DNA of 64,000 bases from contig JABLUY010000149.1 in the NCBI GenBank assembly GCA_013306675.1, positions 29,519 to 93,518 of the forward strand, in the 5' to 3' direction. Shown here one piece after another: positions 39,304-49,418 of the stretch. This DNA comes from Thraustochytrium sp. TN22 (lineage: Eukaryota > Sar > Bigyra > Thraustochytrida > Thraustochytriidae). Below the pieces are notes generated by a model. The model saw only the letters and a list, made by a program, of their open reading frames with translations, was not told the DNA's origin and made no database searches. Every line of letters begins with the position of its first letter. Position 1 is the first letter of the stretch. The translations under genes and the position numbers were made by a program.

Positions 39304-41326
39304 GACAGTGCAAAATGTACAGCTGTGATTTGTCAAATGTGTATCTCAAGAGCTGTCTGTCTCTTACCAGGATCTGCCGCATGAGCGTGGGTTGCTTTCC
39401 TGCGGTTTTTCGTCGCGGCGGCCGCGTCAGCAAAAGGGCCCGAGCGGTAACTATGGCAAGCAACGCAGGCAAGAGATTGATGAGAAAGAGGACTGCTGGC
39501 GCGAGCTAGCGAGGAACGAAGAACGAAGAGCCAAGCTCGAGATCTGGCGTCCGCTCGCTAGCTAGCCTGGCGACGTGTGCCGATGGCACGCAACAGGAGA
39601 AGCCTCGCAATGCAGCGCAGGGGGCTGTGTGCAAAGGAGAGCCGAGGGAACCTCGGGGCCAAACTTCGGGACCGCTTGCGCGAAAAGGGCCCGAGCGTAC
39701 CGCTTGCCTTTCCAGCGCGCAACGTCTGGCCAAGGCCAACTGCCGCCTCGCCTCGCGCCTCGCGCAGGACAGATCGATGCAAAGCAGCAAAGCAGCAAAA
39801 CCAGTGCATGGCAGCCTGACGATGCACATTTCAGGCCCTTGCGCTCTTCGCTGTCCGCTTGCCTCCGCTTGGTCCTGACGTTTCCGTACTTTTAGGTCGT
39901 CCGCAGAGCAGAGCCCTGCCACATTCGTCCCTCCCGCGCAAACGCAAAGCTGCAAAGCAGACCTTAACCTGCCCCTAGCCGATACATCCCCGTCAACAAA
40001 GTGGCTCCAGTCGCTCCGCTCCTAATGCCAATGAGCGCGCAGATTCACAGGCAAGGCGCCATTTTGTTCATCTTTAATGATGCTCTCTGTTGTTTGGACA
40101 GGCATCCAAAATAACGTACATTGTACCATGGTACTGAACGTTTCAGACGCATGTAATTTTCTAGGATCGCTTCACCGGCGCCAGGCGAGGACTCATGGCG
40201 GGAACTACTGAAAATGTGCTGACTCTGACCACAAGCTCTGTAGCGCGGCCGTGAGCGCGCTTTGAAGCGCGCCCTTTTCCCCGTGCAAGAGCACCGCACT
40301 GGCGCAGCTCCTGACCCGGTCGTATCACGCGATCCCTTCCCGCTCGTCGCTGGACGCGCTCTTGCCGCCCCCGTCCAGGTTTTCGTACCCCCCTTTTTTG
40401 TTTTATACACTCCCCCCCTTTTTTTTGGCTGCGACTCCGGCTCGGAGTCGCTCGAAACGAAGCGTGTGGCGGCTCCTGCGCAACAAAAGCGACTAAATTC
40501 TTGGTGCTGGCGTCGCGAGGGCACGTCGGCGTGTCGCTTGGAGCGCTTGTGACGGTGTCGTGAAGGTTTTCGTCTCCCCCCTTTATTCTGTTCTAAGTCC
40601 GGTGTTGGCAACTCGTGGGTGACAGTAGTACCACCAACTAGGCCTAGGCCTAGTACCGAGGTCCCGCACTGCCCCACCCCCCGGGTCTTTCAATCGTTCA
40701 ATGGTCTCATGACCCCGCCGCGGCGGCGCGCGCGGCCGAGCGCACGCGCGTGGCAATGCGGATAGTCACCATCACGCGTTGCCTGCGCCGCTTGGCCGTC
40801 CCGACGGCGCCGCCGCAGCCGCGGGACCGCCACGGCCGTTGCCGTCAGAGCGCGGCGCAGCTGGCAGCCGTCACCGCGCGGAGCCCCAGTCCCAACGGCG
40901 CTCGAGCCTCGAGCTGCGCGGCTGAGCTCGAGTGTCGCGGCCTAGCTAGCCTCCAACTGTAAGCGCTCAGGCGGCAGGCTGACTTTTCAAGTCGGAGTCG
41001 TTTGAAGGTCGCTTGAAGGTCGCTTGAAGCGCTTCGAACCGATTCGAGCTGTCGAAGAGCGGCCGTGGGAACCCGATCGGGCCGAGGCGCTCGCGGTCGG
41101 GCGCGCCGCGGCTGCATGGCAGGCTGGCACTCCGCGCCACCGCAGACTCGGCGGCCATCATGATGAAGCTTGGCGCATATTCGCGCACAACGCGCGCTTT
41201 GATCACGATGATGTGCTTGCTCCGCGCACGAATCCCCCCACAGGCGCAGCAGGAGCCACGCCGCGCATCTGAAAGCGCAGATCCTGGAAAAAGACACGTC
41301 CGAAAACATATTTTGGACATCGTGTG
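39304..41326. other. 2 kb gene-poor region with palindromes and lower GC
   Basis: This is the longest gene-poor stretch in the window. Several open frames of 60-210 codons exist on both strands, but none shows a domain, and codon use looks random. Features seen: AAAAGGGCCCGAGCG repeated at 39432 and 39683; a 12-bp palindrome GTACCATGGTAC at 40123-40134; homopolymer T and C runs near 40390-40430; an 18-bp palindrome at 40637-40654; and CTAGCTAG words near 39556 and 40938. Decayed mobile-element sequence or a long 3' UTR plus intergenic DNA are both possible. Confidence 0.5.
40637..40654. repeat. 18-bp perfect palindrome ACTAGGCCTAGGCCTAGT
   Basis: The sequence equals its own reverse complement and is built from overlapping AGGCCT units. 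It lies in the gene-poor region, flanked by GTAGTACC on the left and GTACC on the right. A binding-site dyad or an element terminus are possibilities. Confidence 0.9.
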
Positions 41327-43243
41327 CTATAGTCTGCGCAGGCGGTCTGAGCCGCCGAGGACGTCGGCGATGGAGACCTTGCGCTTGATAAAGTACCATG
41401 TGGTGTCGCCGGCGAGGCGGATGGGGTCGGCCTCGATGCGGTTCTGCGGGCGCAGCGCCTTGAAGAGTGCGTCGACGGCGTGCTTGACGGCGGCCAGCTC
41501 TGCGAGCGGCAGCCCGGGCGCGCTGGCGCCCGGTGGGAGCCAGGACACCGGCGCAAACCCGGCGTCGCTGCCGGCGCCACCACCGCCGCGCTGCACGGCG
41601 TAGGCGTGGCCGGCCACGAGGCCGTCATTGCGCAGCTTGGGCAGCACGGCGGTCTTGAGCGCGGGCAGCAGCGCCAACACCTCGCTTGGCGCGCCGTCTA
41701 CGTAGACAGCGTCAAAGAACTTGCTGGAGTACTTGGCGAGCGCGGCGTCGCCCAGCGCGCCCGGCGCAAGGTCAATATGTTCGAGCGCCGGCACGGCCTT
41801 GAACTCCTGCAAAAGGACTCGCACGTCGGGGCCGTGGCCGTCGCAGTGCGGCTTGTCGGCCGGAGCCACCAGCACTAGGCGCTGCAGGCGGTCGCCGAGC
41901 TGCGTGATGAGCGCGCGCACGAGGTCGGGCGCGCACAAGCCGGAAACCAGCACGCGCACCATCTCATTGTCCACCCTGCGCGCCGGCGGGTCGAGCCCCG
42001 ACACCGCGGCCACCAAGGCGTTGCCGCGCGGCATGTGCGCGCAGCCCGGCCAGGTGCACGGGAAGACCCAGCGCTCCTTTGCGCCGTTCGCCAGCGCGTT
42101 CTCCAGCACAGCAAAGTGGGCGGGCGTGTCGTCGTAGACGAGGTCCTGCGAGGCGTTGCGCGCGGCCTCGGCGGCTTGCGCCGCGGACGCGGGTAGCGAG
42201 GCGCTCAGCGCCTCGAGCGCCGCACGCTGCGAGCGGACGGTGGCCTCGAGCGCGGCAATCCGCGAGCCCGTGGCGTTGCGCTCGTGCTGCACCTCGGCGC
42301 GGAAGCGCGCGAGCTCCTTGCGCGTCACCGCCGTCTGCATGAAGCCGGTCAGCATCGAGTCCGCCGGGTCCGCCTCCTCGTCCACCGCGAGCGAAGCGAT
42401 GTGCTCGAAAAAGAAGACCATCAGCAGCAGCGCCAACAAGAGACGCGTCGCCATCGAGGACCCGCAGTACGCCAGGCCGCCCTCCGTCCCGGGCCCGGCG
42501 CGCCGCTTGCTCCCGCCGTTGCTGCCCTGGCTGCATGTGTCGGAGAAGCTCGGGTAATGCCCGCCGGTGCAGTCGTCCACGCTGAGCCGCGGGCAGTCCA
42601 TGGACGCGGACCTGTGCAATTGGCCGAGGCTGGGAAGCCCGCGCGCGCTGCCGGCCCGCGACGTCGGGCTCAGGCCGCTGGGCACCATGCTGACGCCAAC
42701 GCCGCTCAGCACGCCTCCGCCGCCCAAGCCGCCGTCCAGGCCGCCCAGGCCGCCCAAGCCGCCGAGGCCGCCGCCCCCCGCGGCGGCCGGCAGCTCCAGC
42801 CCGCTGTTAGAAACCGGAGACCCGATCGAGTCCACGCTTTTGCGGTGCACCGCGCCGCGCCGCGCCTTATGCGGCGGGCTGCCCATGTGCACGACGCGCT
42901 CCTCCAGGTCGGCGCCGCCCCTGCCGAACCGGCTCGCGCCCCCTTCAAAGGTCGGCGACGCCGGCGCTGCCACGGCCGCCGCGGCCGCCAGCGCCAGCGA
43001 CGCGGACGGCGCCGCCGGCGTGCTCCCCGTTCCCGCGCCGGCCTCCTGCTCCTGCCGCTGCTGCTGCAGCTGCAGCTGCAGCTGGGACGCCTGCTCCATC
43101 CCCATCCCCATCTGCTCCTGCCGCTGCAGCTGCGCGTCCCACTCCAGCAGATCCTCCACCTCCTCCGGGTCAAACAGCTCCGAGTTCTTCCGCTTCAGCC
43201 CTGCCGCGCCGCCGCCGCTGCCGCCGCCGCCGCCGCCCAGCAT
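41327..43243 (-). CDS. Single-pass membrane protein with methyltransferase-like C-terminal domain
   Basis: This 638-residue protein has a low-complexity N-terminal half (Gly-, Gln- and Ser-rich, about 1-260), one hydrophobic segment LLLALLLMVFFFEHIASLA (about 267-286), a coiled-coil stalk (about 305-360) and a globular C-terminal domain. The C-terminal domain (about 375-625) has FDAVYVDGAPSE near 509-520 and LRNDGLVAGHAYAVQ near 535-545, followed by AVKHAVDALF. This is the pattern of class I SAM-dependent methyltransferases of the Methyltransf_24/FkbM kind (acidic residue after strand 4, then GG/HDY strand 5). A type II topology with the domain in the Golgi or outside is inferred. A glycine-rich SAM loop is not obvious, so activity is uncertain. 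An internal start at Met264 would give a shorter signal-anchor form. Confidence 0.65.
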   Translation of the reverse strand: MLGGGGGGSGGGAAGLKRKNSELFDPEEVEDLLEWDAQLQRQEQMGMGMEQASQLQLQLQQQRQEQEAGAGTGSTPAAPSASLALAAAAAVAAPASPTFEGGASRFGRGGADLEERVVHMGSPPHKARRGAVHRKSVDSIGSPVSNSGLELPAAAGGGGLGGLGGLGGLDGGLGGGGVLSGVGVSMVPSGLSPTSRAGSARGLPSLGQLHRSASMDCPRLSVDDCTGGHYPSFSDTCSQGSNGGSKRRAGPGTEGGLAYCGSSMATRLLLALLLMVFFFEHIASLAVDEEADPADSMLTGFMQTAVTRKELARFRAEVQHERNATGSRIAALEATVRSQRAALEALSASLPASAAQAAEAARNASQDLVYDDTPAHFAVLENALANGAKERWVFPCTWPGCAHMPRGNALVAAVSGLDPPARRVDNEMVRVLVSGLCAPDLVRALITQLGDRLQRLVLVAPADKPHCDGHGPDVRVLLQEFKAVPALEHIDLAPGALGDAALAKYSSKFFDAVYVDGAPSEVLALLPALKTAVLPKLRNDGLVAGHAYAVQRGGGGAGSDAGFAPVSWLPPGASAPGLPLAELAAVKHAVDALFKALRPQNRIEADPIRLAGDTTWYFIKRKVSIADVLGGSDRLRRL

Positions 43244-43866
43244 CCCGCCGCGCGCGCGCGCTCACGCGCGCGCGGCGCGCGCGAGTGAGGCCTGCCGGCC
43301 GGCGCTGCTCGCGCCGCCCCCGCCGCCGCCGCCCGCGCGCCCTCGGCGCCGCCTCGCGCGGGCAGCGCCGCGCGCCGCCTGCGCTGCCGCCGCGCGGAGG
43401 CCGCCGCGCGCGCCCGCGCCCGCGCTTGCCCGCCGCCCGCCCGCCCTCGCGCGCGGCCGGCGTCGCTTGCGCGCTTGCCCGCCTGCCCGCCTGCCCGCCT
43501 GCCCGCGCCTTCTCCGAGCCGCGCGGCGGCGCCCTTTCGCGCGCGGGAGCGCCACTTGCGCGGCGGCAGCGCCACTTGCGCGCAAGGGCGCGCCGCGCGC
43601 TTAGCCCACTTGCGGCGCGGCGGCGCGGCGCGGCGGCTCGCGGCGGCTGGGACGCGGCGGCGCGCGGCGGCGCGGCTATGCGCGCGCGGCGGCGCGGCGC
43701 GCGGCTATGCGCGCATAGCCGCTTGCGCCGCGCCGCTTGCGCCGCTTGCGCCGCGCGGCGCGCGGCGAGAAATTTGAATTTGGGCGGCGCGGACGGGCTG
43801 GGCGAGGTGGCGCGTTTGAACGAGCGCGGCGACCTGGGGGCGCAGAGCGCGAAGCAGGGCGCGGCC
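43244..43866. promoter_or_regulatory. Extremely GC-rich divergent promoter region
   Basis: This 623-bp region lies between the divergent methyltransferase-like and HEI10-like genes. It consists almost entirely of GCGCGC, GGCGGC and CCGCC words. Pyrimidine-rich GCCTGCCC repeats occur near 43480-43510, and CGCGCGGCGGCGCGGC repeats near 43600-43720. A single AT-rich word GAAATTTGAATTTG (43768-43781) lies about 90 bp before the HEI10-like ATG. The divergent promoter reading is inferred from geometry. Confidence 0.5.
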
Positions 43867-44600
43867 ATGGCGCAGGAGGAGGTCTTCTGCAACGCGTGCT
43901 GGCAGGAGACGCAGGGCAAGGCCGTGCACGTGCCGTGCGACCACATTTTTTGCGAGGAGTGCGCGGGCCGCGAGCTCCTGGTGGCGTCGCAGTGCCCGTT
44001 CTGCAGCGCGCCCGTGGACGCGGCCAAGGAGATGCTCGAGTTCCAGGTCGTCGGCAGCCGCGTCGAGGAGAGCGAGCTGAGGGACCTGCGAGCGATGCTG
44101 CTCGCCGTGGGCATAGCCAACGGGCCGGCCTACGTCGAGGAGCTCGCCGCGCGCGGGGCGGCGCTCGCCCGAGAGCAAGCGCGAGGTAAGTTTGGTCGCC
44201 GTGCCTGCGGATTCGAATCGCATCGGCATGCATCTGCATGCATGCACGCGGGCAGGCAACTAACCGACCGTGAGCGACCCACAATGCAATGCCATGCTCG
44301 ATCGCAGCCAAGCTGCAAGTGCAGGGCAGACACATGCGCAGCCTGCAAAAAGCGCTGCGAACTGCAGAGGCGCAGCGCGAAGACGAGATGCGCGTCGCGC
44401 AGGACGAGGCCGGCAAGCTCAAGACGCTCGCAGCGGAGCTCAAAAACAACCTCGCGCAGACCTCGTCGGAGAATGAGGCCTTGCGCGCCAAGGTCGAGGA
44501 CAGCGTGCGCCAGATCAACAACTGGAAGTCCATGTACGAGAGCCTGCGCGACAGCGGCGGCGGGCCCGGTGTCGGCGTTGGCGTTGGCGGCGGCGGCGGC

Positions 44601-44633
<33 letters not shown>

Positions 44634-45203
44634 TCCGGCGCCCTTGGCAAGCGAAAACAGCAGACTGTGCTGCATCCGCAGCAGGGCCAGTCCCAGCAGT
44701 CGGCGCACTCACCACCGCAGCTGTCGCCGCGCCAGCAGGATCGCAATTTTGCGGCCGGCAGCGGCGGGGCGCCCTTCCGCAGCGCCTCACCCTTTCGCAG
44801 CAGCGGAACGCGGCACGTCTTCCGCCCGTACTCCTCGGGCGGTGTCAGCACAGGCGGCCGCCCGTCCTCTGCAGGCTCTGATCGCTGGCCCTCCTTCCCC
44901 GGCCAGCAGCTGCAGCAGCAACAGCCCCATCAGCACCGAGGCGCCGGCACTCCTCGCGGCATGGAGGACAAGGTCTCTGGCGGCTACTCGCGACGCGTGC
45001 ACGACCTCTTCAACCCGCCGCCCACGCGGCACGGGCGCGCCGGCGCCGGTTCCGACAGCGGCGTGACCGCGCGACGCACGCCCGACGCCTCCTCCTCCTC
45101 CTCCTCCTCCTCTTCCTTCGGGCGCGAGCCGGACCGCCGCCGCTTTTCGGACGTCAAGACCACCTCCTCGCTCTCCTTCACGGGCGTCCGACGCCATGTA
45201 TGA
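43867..45203 (+). CDS. HEI10/CCNB1IP1-like RING protein (meiotic crossover E3 ligase), two exons
   Basis: The coding sequence joins 43867-44185 and 44308-45203 and gives 404 residues. An N-terminal C3HC4 RING uses C8, C11, C24, H26, C29, C32, C43 and C46. It opens FCNACWQETQGKAV, very close to the plant HEI10 start. A coiled coil follows (about 110-185), ending with NNWKSMYESLR, the counterpart of the KLxxxYxxLR end of the HEI10 coil. The C-terminal half is disordered with poly-Ala and poly-Ser runs and many SP/RP motifs. HEI10 proteins mark crossover sites on the synaptonemal complex and act as SUMO/ubiquitin ligases, so this implies a meiotic programme in the organism (inference). The gene is convergent with the LRR/coiled-coil gene; only 37 bp separate the stop codons. 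The assignment is good but made by eye. Confidence 0.8.
44186..44307 (+). other. Intron of the HEI10-like gene (122 bp, phase 1)
   Basis: The donor is CGAG|GTAAGT and the acceptor GATCGCAG|CC. A CTAAC branch point lies at 44260-44264, 43 nt before the acceptor. The join restores the frame exactly and links the RING exon to the coiled coil. A second acceptor 12 bases further on would also keep the frame. Confidence 0.8.
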
Positions 45204-45240
45204 GCTCGGCAAGCGTCAACAAACGAGATGTCTTCAATCT

Positions 45241-47253
45241 TCACAGGCTGACTTTGAACTCCTGCTCGTCCACCATGCCCTTGAGCGAGGACTGCACGCG
45301 CTCCAAAATCTCGTCCTTGGCCGTGTTTTCGTCCAGCAATTCCGCGATGCGCCCCTGCAGCACTTGCACTCGCCGCGACGCGCGCGTGGCCGCCGACTTG
45401 GCGCGCGAGACCTCGAGGCGGAGCCGGGCGCGCTCCATGCGCCAGCTACTCTCTTGGCCGCCCTGGGCGCTCGGCACGGGGCTGTCCGTCTCAGCATCAG
45501 CTTGGTCTTCTTGGCTCTCATCTTCTTCCTGTTCTTGGTCTTCTTCTTCTTCTTCTGCTTCTTCGTCGTCGTCGTCGTCCTCGCTTTCACACTCGCTCTC
45601 ACACTCGCTCTCGCTCTCGCTCTCACTTTCGCTTTCGCCTTCGCTCTTGTCCTCGTCCTCGTCCTCATCCTCATCCTCATCGTCGCAGGGCAGATCAACT
45701 TTGTGCGCGCGCGTTCGCCTGAGAACCAGCTTCCGCGCGTCCTCCTTTTGAATGATGTTGTCGGCGTCCTGGTCAATACCCTCCTCGCTGTCGTCATCCT
45801 CGCTGTTGACGTTCGCTTCAACCGTGCTGCCCTCCTCGACAGCGCGCTCCGCCTCAGCGCGAGCGAGGTCCTCCTCGAGCTCCTCAATTCGATGCTGCAG
45901 AACGAGCTGCTCGTCGCGGTAGCAACTACGCTCCTGAAGCTGCTCCTGCTGGAGGCGCTTCACTTCTCCCTCATGGGCCTCAAGCGCGTCTTCGTGCTCT
46001 TGTTGCACGCGCTCCAGCTCAGCCTGCAGGCGCTGCACCTCAGCCTCGGACTCTTGTGCATGTGCAAGGATGCCCGCGTGGTTTTCGAACTGTGCCATGC
46101 GCGTGTTCTGCTTCTCGAGCGTCGTGGCGAGCGACTCCAGGAGCCGCGCGGCCTCCGTGGCGGGTGCCTGGCCCGCCTTGCTGGCCACAATGCGCGAGGT
46201 TGTCGCCTTGTACATGTTGGCGACGCGAGTCATGTGCGCGAGCGAGACCGCGCAGGAGGTGAGCGCGTCGGCAGCCTGCACCAAGACGCGCTGGTCCGCC
46301 TTGGCGCCGCTGTTCTGCGCGAGTCGGCGCAACGAGGCCGAGAGCGCCGAAAGGTCGGCGCGCTTGGGGGCTGCGGCGTGCGACGCTGCGCTCCTGCCAG
46401 CGTCAGGCTGCGGCAGGCCTGCACGCTGTTCGAGGTCCCGCAGCACATCGCGGAAGACGGCCTGGGAGGTATCGCCCGGGACCGGCGGGCCAGCCTCGGC
46501 AGGCGGCACCGGCGCGGGCTGCTCGACGTGGAGGGCGCCCGGATAGTCCGCCGGCGACGCCAGAGCGTCGGCCGTCGCGACGCCAAAGCGGAGGCGCAGT
46601 TCGGTCTGCTTGGCCTGCGAGATGGCGTTGTGGCGAAGCACGAGGCTGCGCAGCGCCGTGCGCTCGAGCGCGAGGAGCGCAGAGGCCGCGGCGAAGGCCA
46701 GACCGCAGCGCACCATGCTCAGGTGCGCGAGCGTGAGGTTGCCCTCGAGTGCTCGGCAGAGCAGTGCAGCGCCCGTGTCGGCGAGCGGGTTGGCGTCGAG
46801 TGTGAGCGACCAGAGCGCGGCGTCGCGGTGCGTGCCGAGGTGGAGCGCCAGGGCCGCGGCCGTGTCGCGTCCTGCGCAGTTATCGGCCACATCGAGCACC
46901 TGGAGTCGGCCGAGGTCGCCGCACAGCACGGCGGCGCCCTCGTCGCCCAGCGCGCAGTGGCGCAGGCTGAGGCGGCGCAGTTCCGAGCGCGAGTCGCGAA
47001 GCAGCGCCGCCAGGCACCGCGCGCCGTGAGCGCCGATCTTGACAAAGGCGAGGTTCACCTCGCGCAGGCCGGCCTCCGGCAGCAGGCGCAGCGTGTCCAT
47101 GACGACGCGCACGCAGCTCTTGGTCATGCGCAGGCGGCTGAGGTCCAGCACGTGCGGGAAGACCTCGGCCGCACGCAGGCGCGCCACCACGTGCGCCGGT
47201 GCCTCCACGCGCGAAGCATCGCACTGCGCCACGAAGGCTGCCGCCAGCGCCAT
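45241..47253 (-). CDS. Leucine-rich-repeat / coiled-coil protein with acidic tract (possibly CEP78-like)
   Basis: From the preferred Met at 47253 the protein has 670 residues. The N-terminal third holds ribonuclease-inhibitor-type LRRs (about 55-230) with units such as LRRLSLRHCALGDEGA and LWSLTLDANPLADTGA. A linker follows, then a long coiled coil (about 365-490), a very acidic Asp/Glu/Ser tract (about 525-595) and a final short coiled coil to the C-terminus. LRRs followed by a coiled coil recall the centrosomal protein CEP78, but no decisive motif was seen. The frame extends 53 codons upstream to 47412; that part is encoded by repetitive CGATG-type sequence and is probably 5' UTR. The gene is divergent from the EF-hand gene. 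Confidence 0.7.
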   Translation of the reverse strand: MALAAAFVAQCDASRVEAPAHVVARLRAAEVFPHVLDLSRLRMTKSCVRVVMDTLRLLPEAGLREVNLAFVKIGAHGARCLAALLRDSRSELRRLSLRHCALGDEGAAVLCGDLGRLQVLDVADNCAGRDTAAALALHLGTHRDAALWSLTLDANPLADTGAALLCRALEGNLTLAHLSMVRCGLAFAAASALLALERTALRSLVLRHNAISQAKQTELRLRFGVATADALASPADYPGALHVEQPAPVPPAEAGPPVPGDTSQAVFRDVLRDLEQRAGLPQPDAGRSAASHAAAPKRADLSALSASLRRLAQNSGAKADQRVLVQAADALTSCAVSLAHMTRVANMYKATTSRIVASKAGQAPATEAARLLESLATTLEKQNTRMAQFENHAGILAHAQESEAEVQRLQAELERVQQEHEDALEAHEGEVKRLQQEQLQERSCYRDEQLVLQHRIEELEEDLARAEAERAVEEGSTVEANVNSEDDDSEEGIDQDADNIIQKEDARKLVLRRTRAHKVDLPCDDEDEDEDEDEDKSEGESESESESESECESECESEDDDDDEEAEEEEEDQEQEEDESQEDQADAETDSPVPSAQGGQESSWRMERARLRLEVSRAKSAATRASRRVQVLQGRIAELLDENTAKDEILERVQSSLKGMVDEQEFKVSL

Positions 47254-47660
47254 GCTTGTGAATCGCTGCAATCGGCGCAGCCGATGCGATCGATGCAATT
47301 GACGCAGTTCATGCAGAGCGCCGCCGCGATGACTTTTTCGGCGGTCCGCGGCGCCGGCCACCTGGATCCAGCGCGTGTGCACGTCCGTTCGCGAGAATCC
47401 GAACCTGGACACTCGACTACTCCAAGCACCGCCAAGGACTCAGGCTCGGCGCGCGGAGCACATCCAATGGAATAGGCTTCATTCTGGGCGCTCGAGCCCG
47501 GTGCGAGGGCGCGCCGGCGTGCGCGGTGATTCGGTCCGTGCCAGACAGGTAGGCGAGCGGGCGGGCGGGCACGCACGCACGCACGCACGCACGCAGGCAG
47601 GTAGGCAGGCAGGCAGGCAGGCGACCAGCTAGCTGTACGCGCAGAGCGCGAACAACAACC
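47254..47660. promoter_or_regulatory. Divergent promoter region with GCAC and GGCA arrays
   Basis: This 407-bp region separates the divergent LRR/coiled-coil and EF-hand genes. A (GCAC)n array at 47569-47594 runs into a (GGCA)n array at 47595-47622. AGCTAGC follows at 47628-47634, and then the EF-hand start codon. The position of the GGCA array just before a start codon repeats the arrangement at 29515-29560. Confidence 0.5.
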
Positions 47661-49064
47661 ATGAGCGCGAGGTCGTACGAGCTGGACGTGGCGGCCTGCC
47701 TGACGACTGGAGGCCTGACAGCGCGCGCCAAGGCGCGGCGCGCTGCCACGCAAAAGAGGACGGCCGTGCGCGGCGCCGCGGCTGCCGCCAAGGAGGCGGC
47801 CAGCGACCAGCTGACGCGGTCGCGCGTGCGCGGCGGCCGCGATGTGCGCGAGCTCATGCTGGACGTGCTGGAGAGCAAGACGGAGAACACGGGTGGCGCG
47901 GGCGGCGCCGGCCTCACGCGCGCCATCCGCCGCCACCACGTGCGTGACCGGGCGACGCTGGAGGACTTTCTGCGCGTGCTCTCCCGCATGGGGCTCTCGA
48001 GCTTCCCCGGGGAGACGCTGACGCAGCTCTTCGACGCGTACAAGGACGCACCAGAAGATGACACCATCGAACTGGAAGCCTTTGCGCGCGACCTGGCGGC
48101 GCGTGCGCACGCGCGCGTGACCATGGACAACACGCTGCAGATGGCGCCCTCGTCTACCAAGCCACAGGCGCGCCAGCGCACGCTGCGCGCGCTCGAGATC
48201 GTGGAGCGGTCCCGCGAGACCTCGGACCTGACCGTAGATGAAGCGCAGGACTTGCTTTTTGAGAAGCTCGAGCAGCGCCTCCCGCGCGGCGCCCTGGTCC
48301 TGGAGCGTACCATGCGCAAGGCCGCCATGCTCTGCGAGGGCGAGGACGTTTCGCAGCGCACGCTGAGCTTTGCAGAGTTTACGCGCCTCTTACAGCGCCT
48401 CGGGCTCGAGGGCCTCTCCGATGGCACGCTACGCGCGATCTTTGCGAGCTTTGACCCGGCCGGGCGCGGCGAGGTTGGCTACGCCAAGCTCGAAGCCGAG
48501 GTGGGCGCGCGCTTCGGCCACACGCGCCAGTCTGCGCAGGGCGGGCTCGCGCAAGAGATGCAGCACGCTCGTGCGCTTGCGGACGCCAAGCGCCTCGCGC
48601 GCGCCGAGGGCCAGCAGGGCCAGCAGGGCCAGCGGGGCCAGCGCTTCGACTTGCACGTCGCCCTGCAGGAGAAGATCGAGCAGCGCATGCACGGCGAGCA
48701 TCAACTGCGACGCTGCTTCCGGTGCGCGCAAGAGGACACGGACTGGTCCAAGCTCTCGTTCGCTGAGTTCCAGCACGGCCTGCGCACGCTCGGCCTGCCG
48801 GACGTTGCTGACGTCACGGCGCTCGCCTACTTTCGCACCTACACGACCGACGAGCAGGGCCGGCTTGACTTCCGCACGCTCGCGCGCGCGCTGCTTCCGG
48901 GCGTGAACCGGCCCGGACGAGAGACGCAACAAGAGGCGCCCGAGGACGAGGACACCAAGCACCGCCACTGCCGCCATCGGCCGCGCCGCCACCGCGGCCA
49001 CCGCCACCACAACAGCAAGCATAGCAGCCATGGCCGCGATCGCCATACCTCGCGCTCGCAACGC

Positions 49065-49106
<42 letters not shown>

Positions 49107-49418
49107 GAGGACCGCTTCACGCGATTGGCGACAGCTGCAACCGTGGCGACGACGGCGACGACGGCAGCGCGAGAGGAGGCGAGCAGCGTCCGTGGGACGA
49201 GCTCGCGACATAGCCCCAAGAGCGCCGCCACCTCGTACGCGCCGGGCGGCCGGACGAGCGTCGCGGCGTCAACCGGGCGCGCCTCGCGCGCCCTTGCAGA
49301 CTCGGGCAGGAGGTCGCTGTCGCTGTGCGCGTCAGCGCCGGCGCTGGCGCCGCTCCCCGAGGACCTGCGCACGCTCGCGGTGCCGCAGCCGCGCGTCGCG
49401 ACCCACCTGGCCACGTAA
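47661..49418 (+). CDS. EF-hand-like protein with His-rich and poly-Gln C-terminal tracts
   Basis: This 585-residue protein contains at least three helix-loop-helix units of EF-hand type (about 95-150, 225-290 and 370-415). Examples are LSFAEFTRLLQRLGLEG followed by FASFDPAGRGEVGYAKLE, and LSFAEFQHGLRTLGLPD followed by FRTYTTDEQGRLDFRTLA. Several loop acidic positions are missing, so calcium binding is doubtful for most of them. After about residue 430 the protein becomes low complexity: a His/Arg-rich run, 12 Gln residues encoded by (CAG)n at 49070-49101, and a Ser/Ala/Thr tail. Such proteins are often cytoskeletal or flagellar, but I recognise no specific family. It is divergent from the LRR gene. 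Confidence 0.7.

Noticed and set aside
40045-40677. 210-codon minus-strand frame in the gene-poor region
   Set aside because: It contains Lys/Arg/Ser-rich sequence without a domain and crosses palindromes and homopolymers; probably chance.
41020-41045. Possible tRNA B-box (GGTTCGAAGC on the minus strand)
   Set aside because: The T-stem does not pair and no A-box or acceptor stem is found at the right distance.
47256-47412. 53-codon N-terminal extension of the LRR/coiled-coil protein
   Set aside because: It is encoded by repetitive CGATG-type DNA and precedes the first plausible coding Met.
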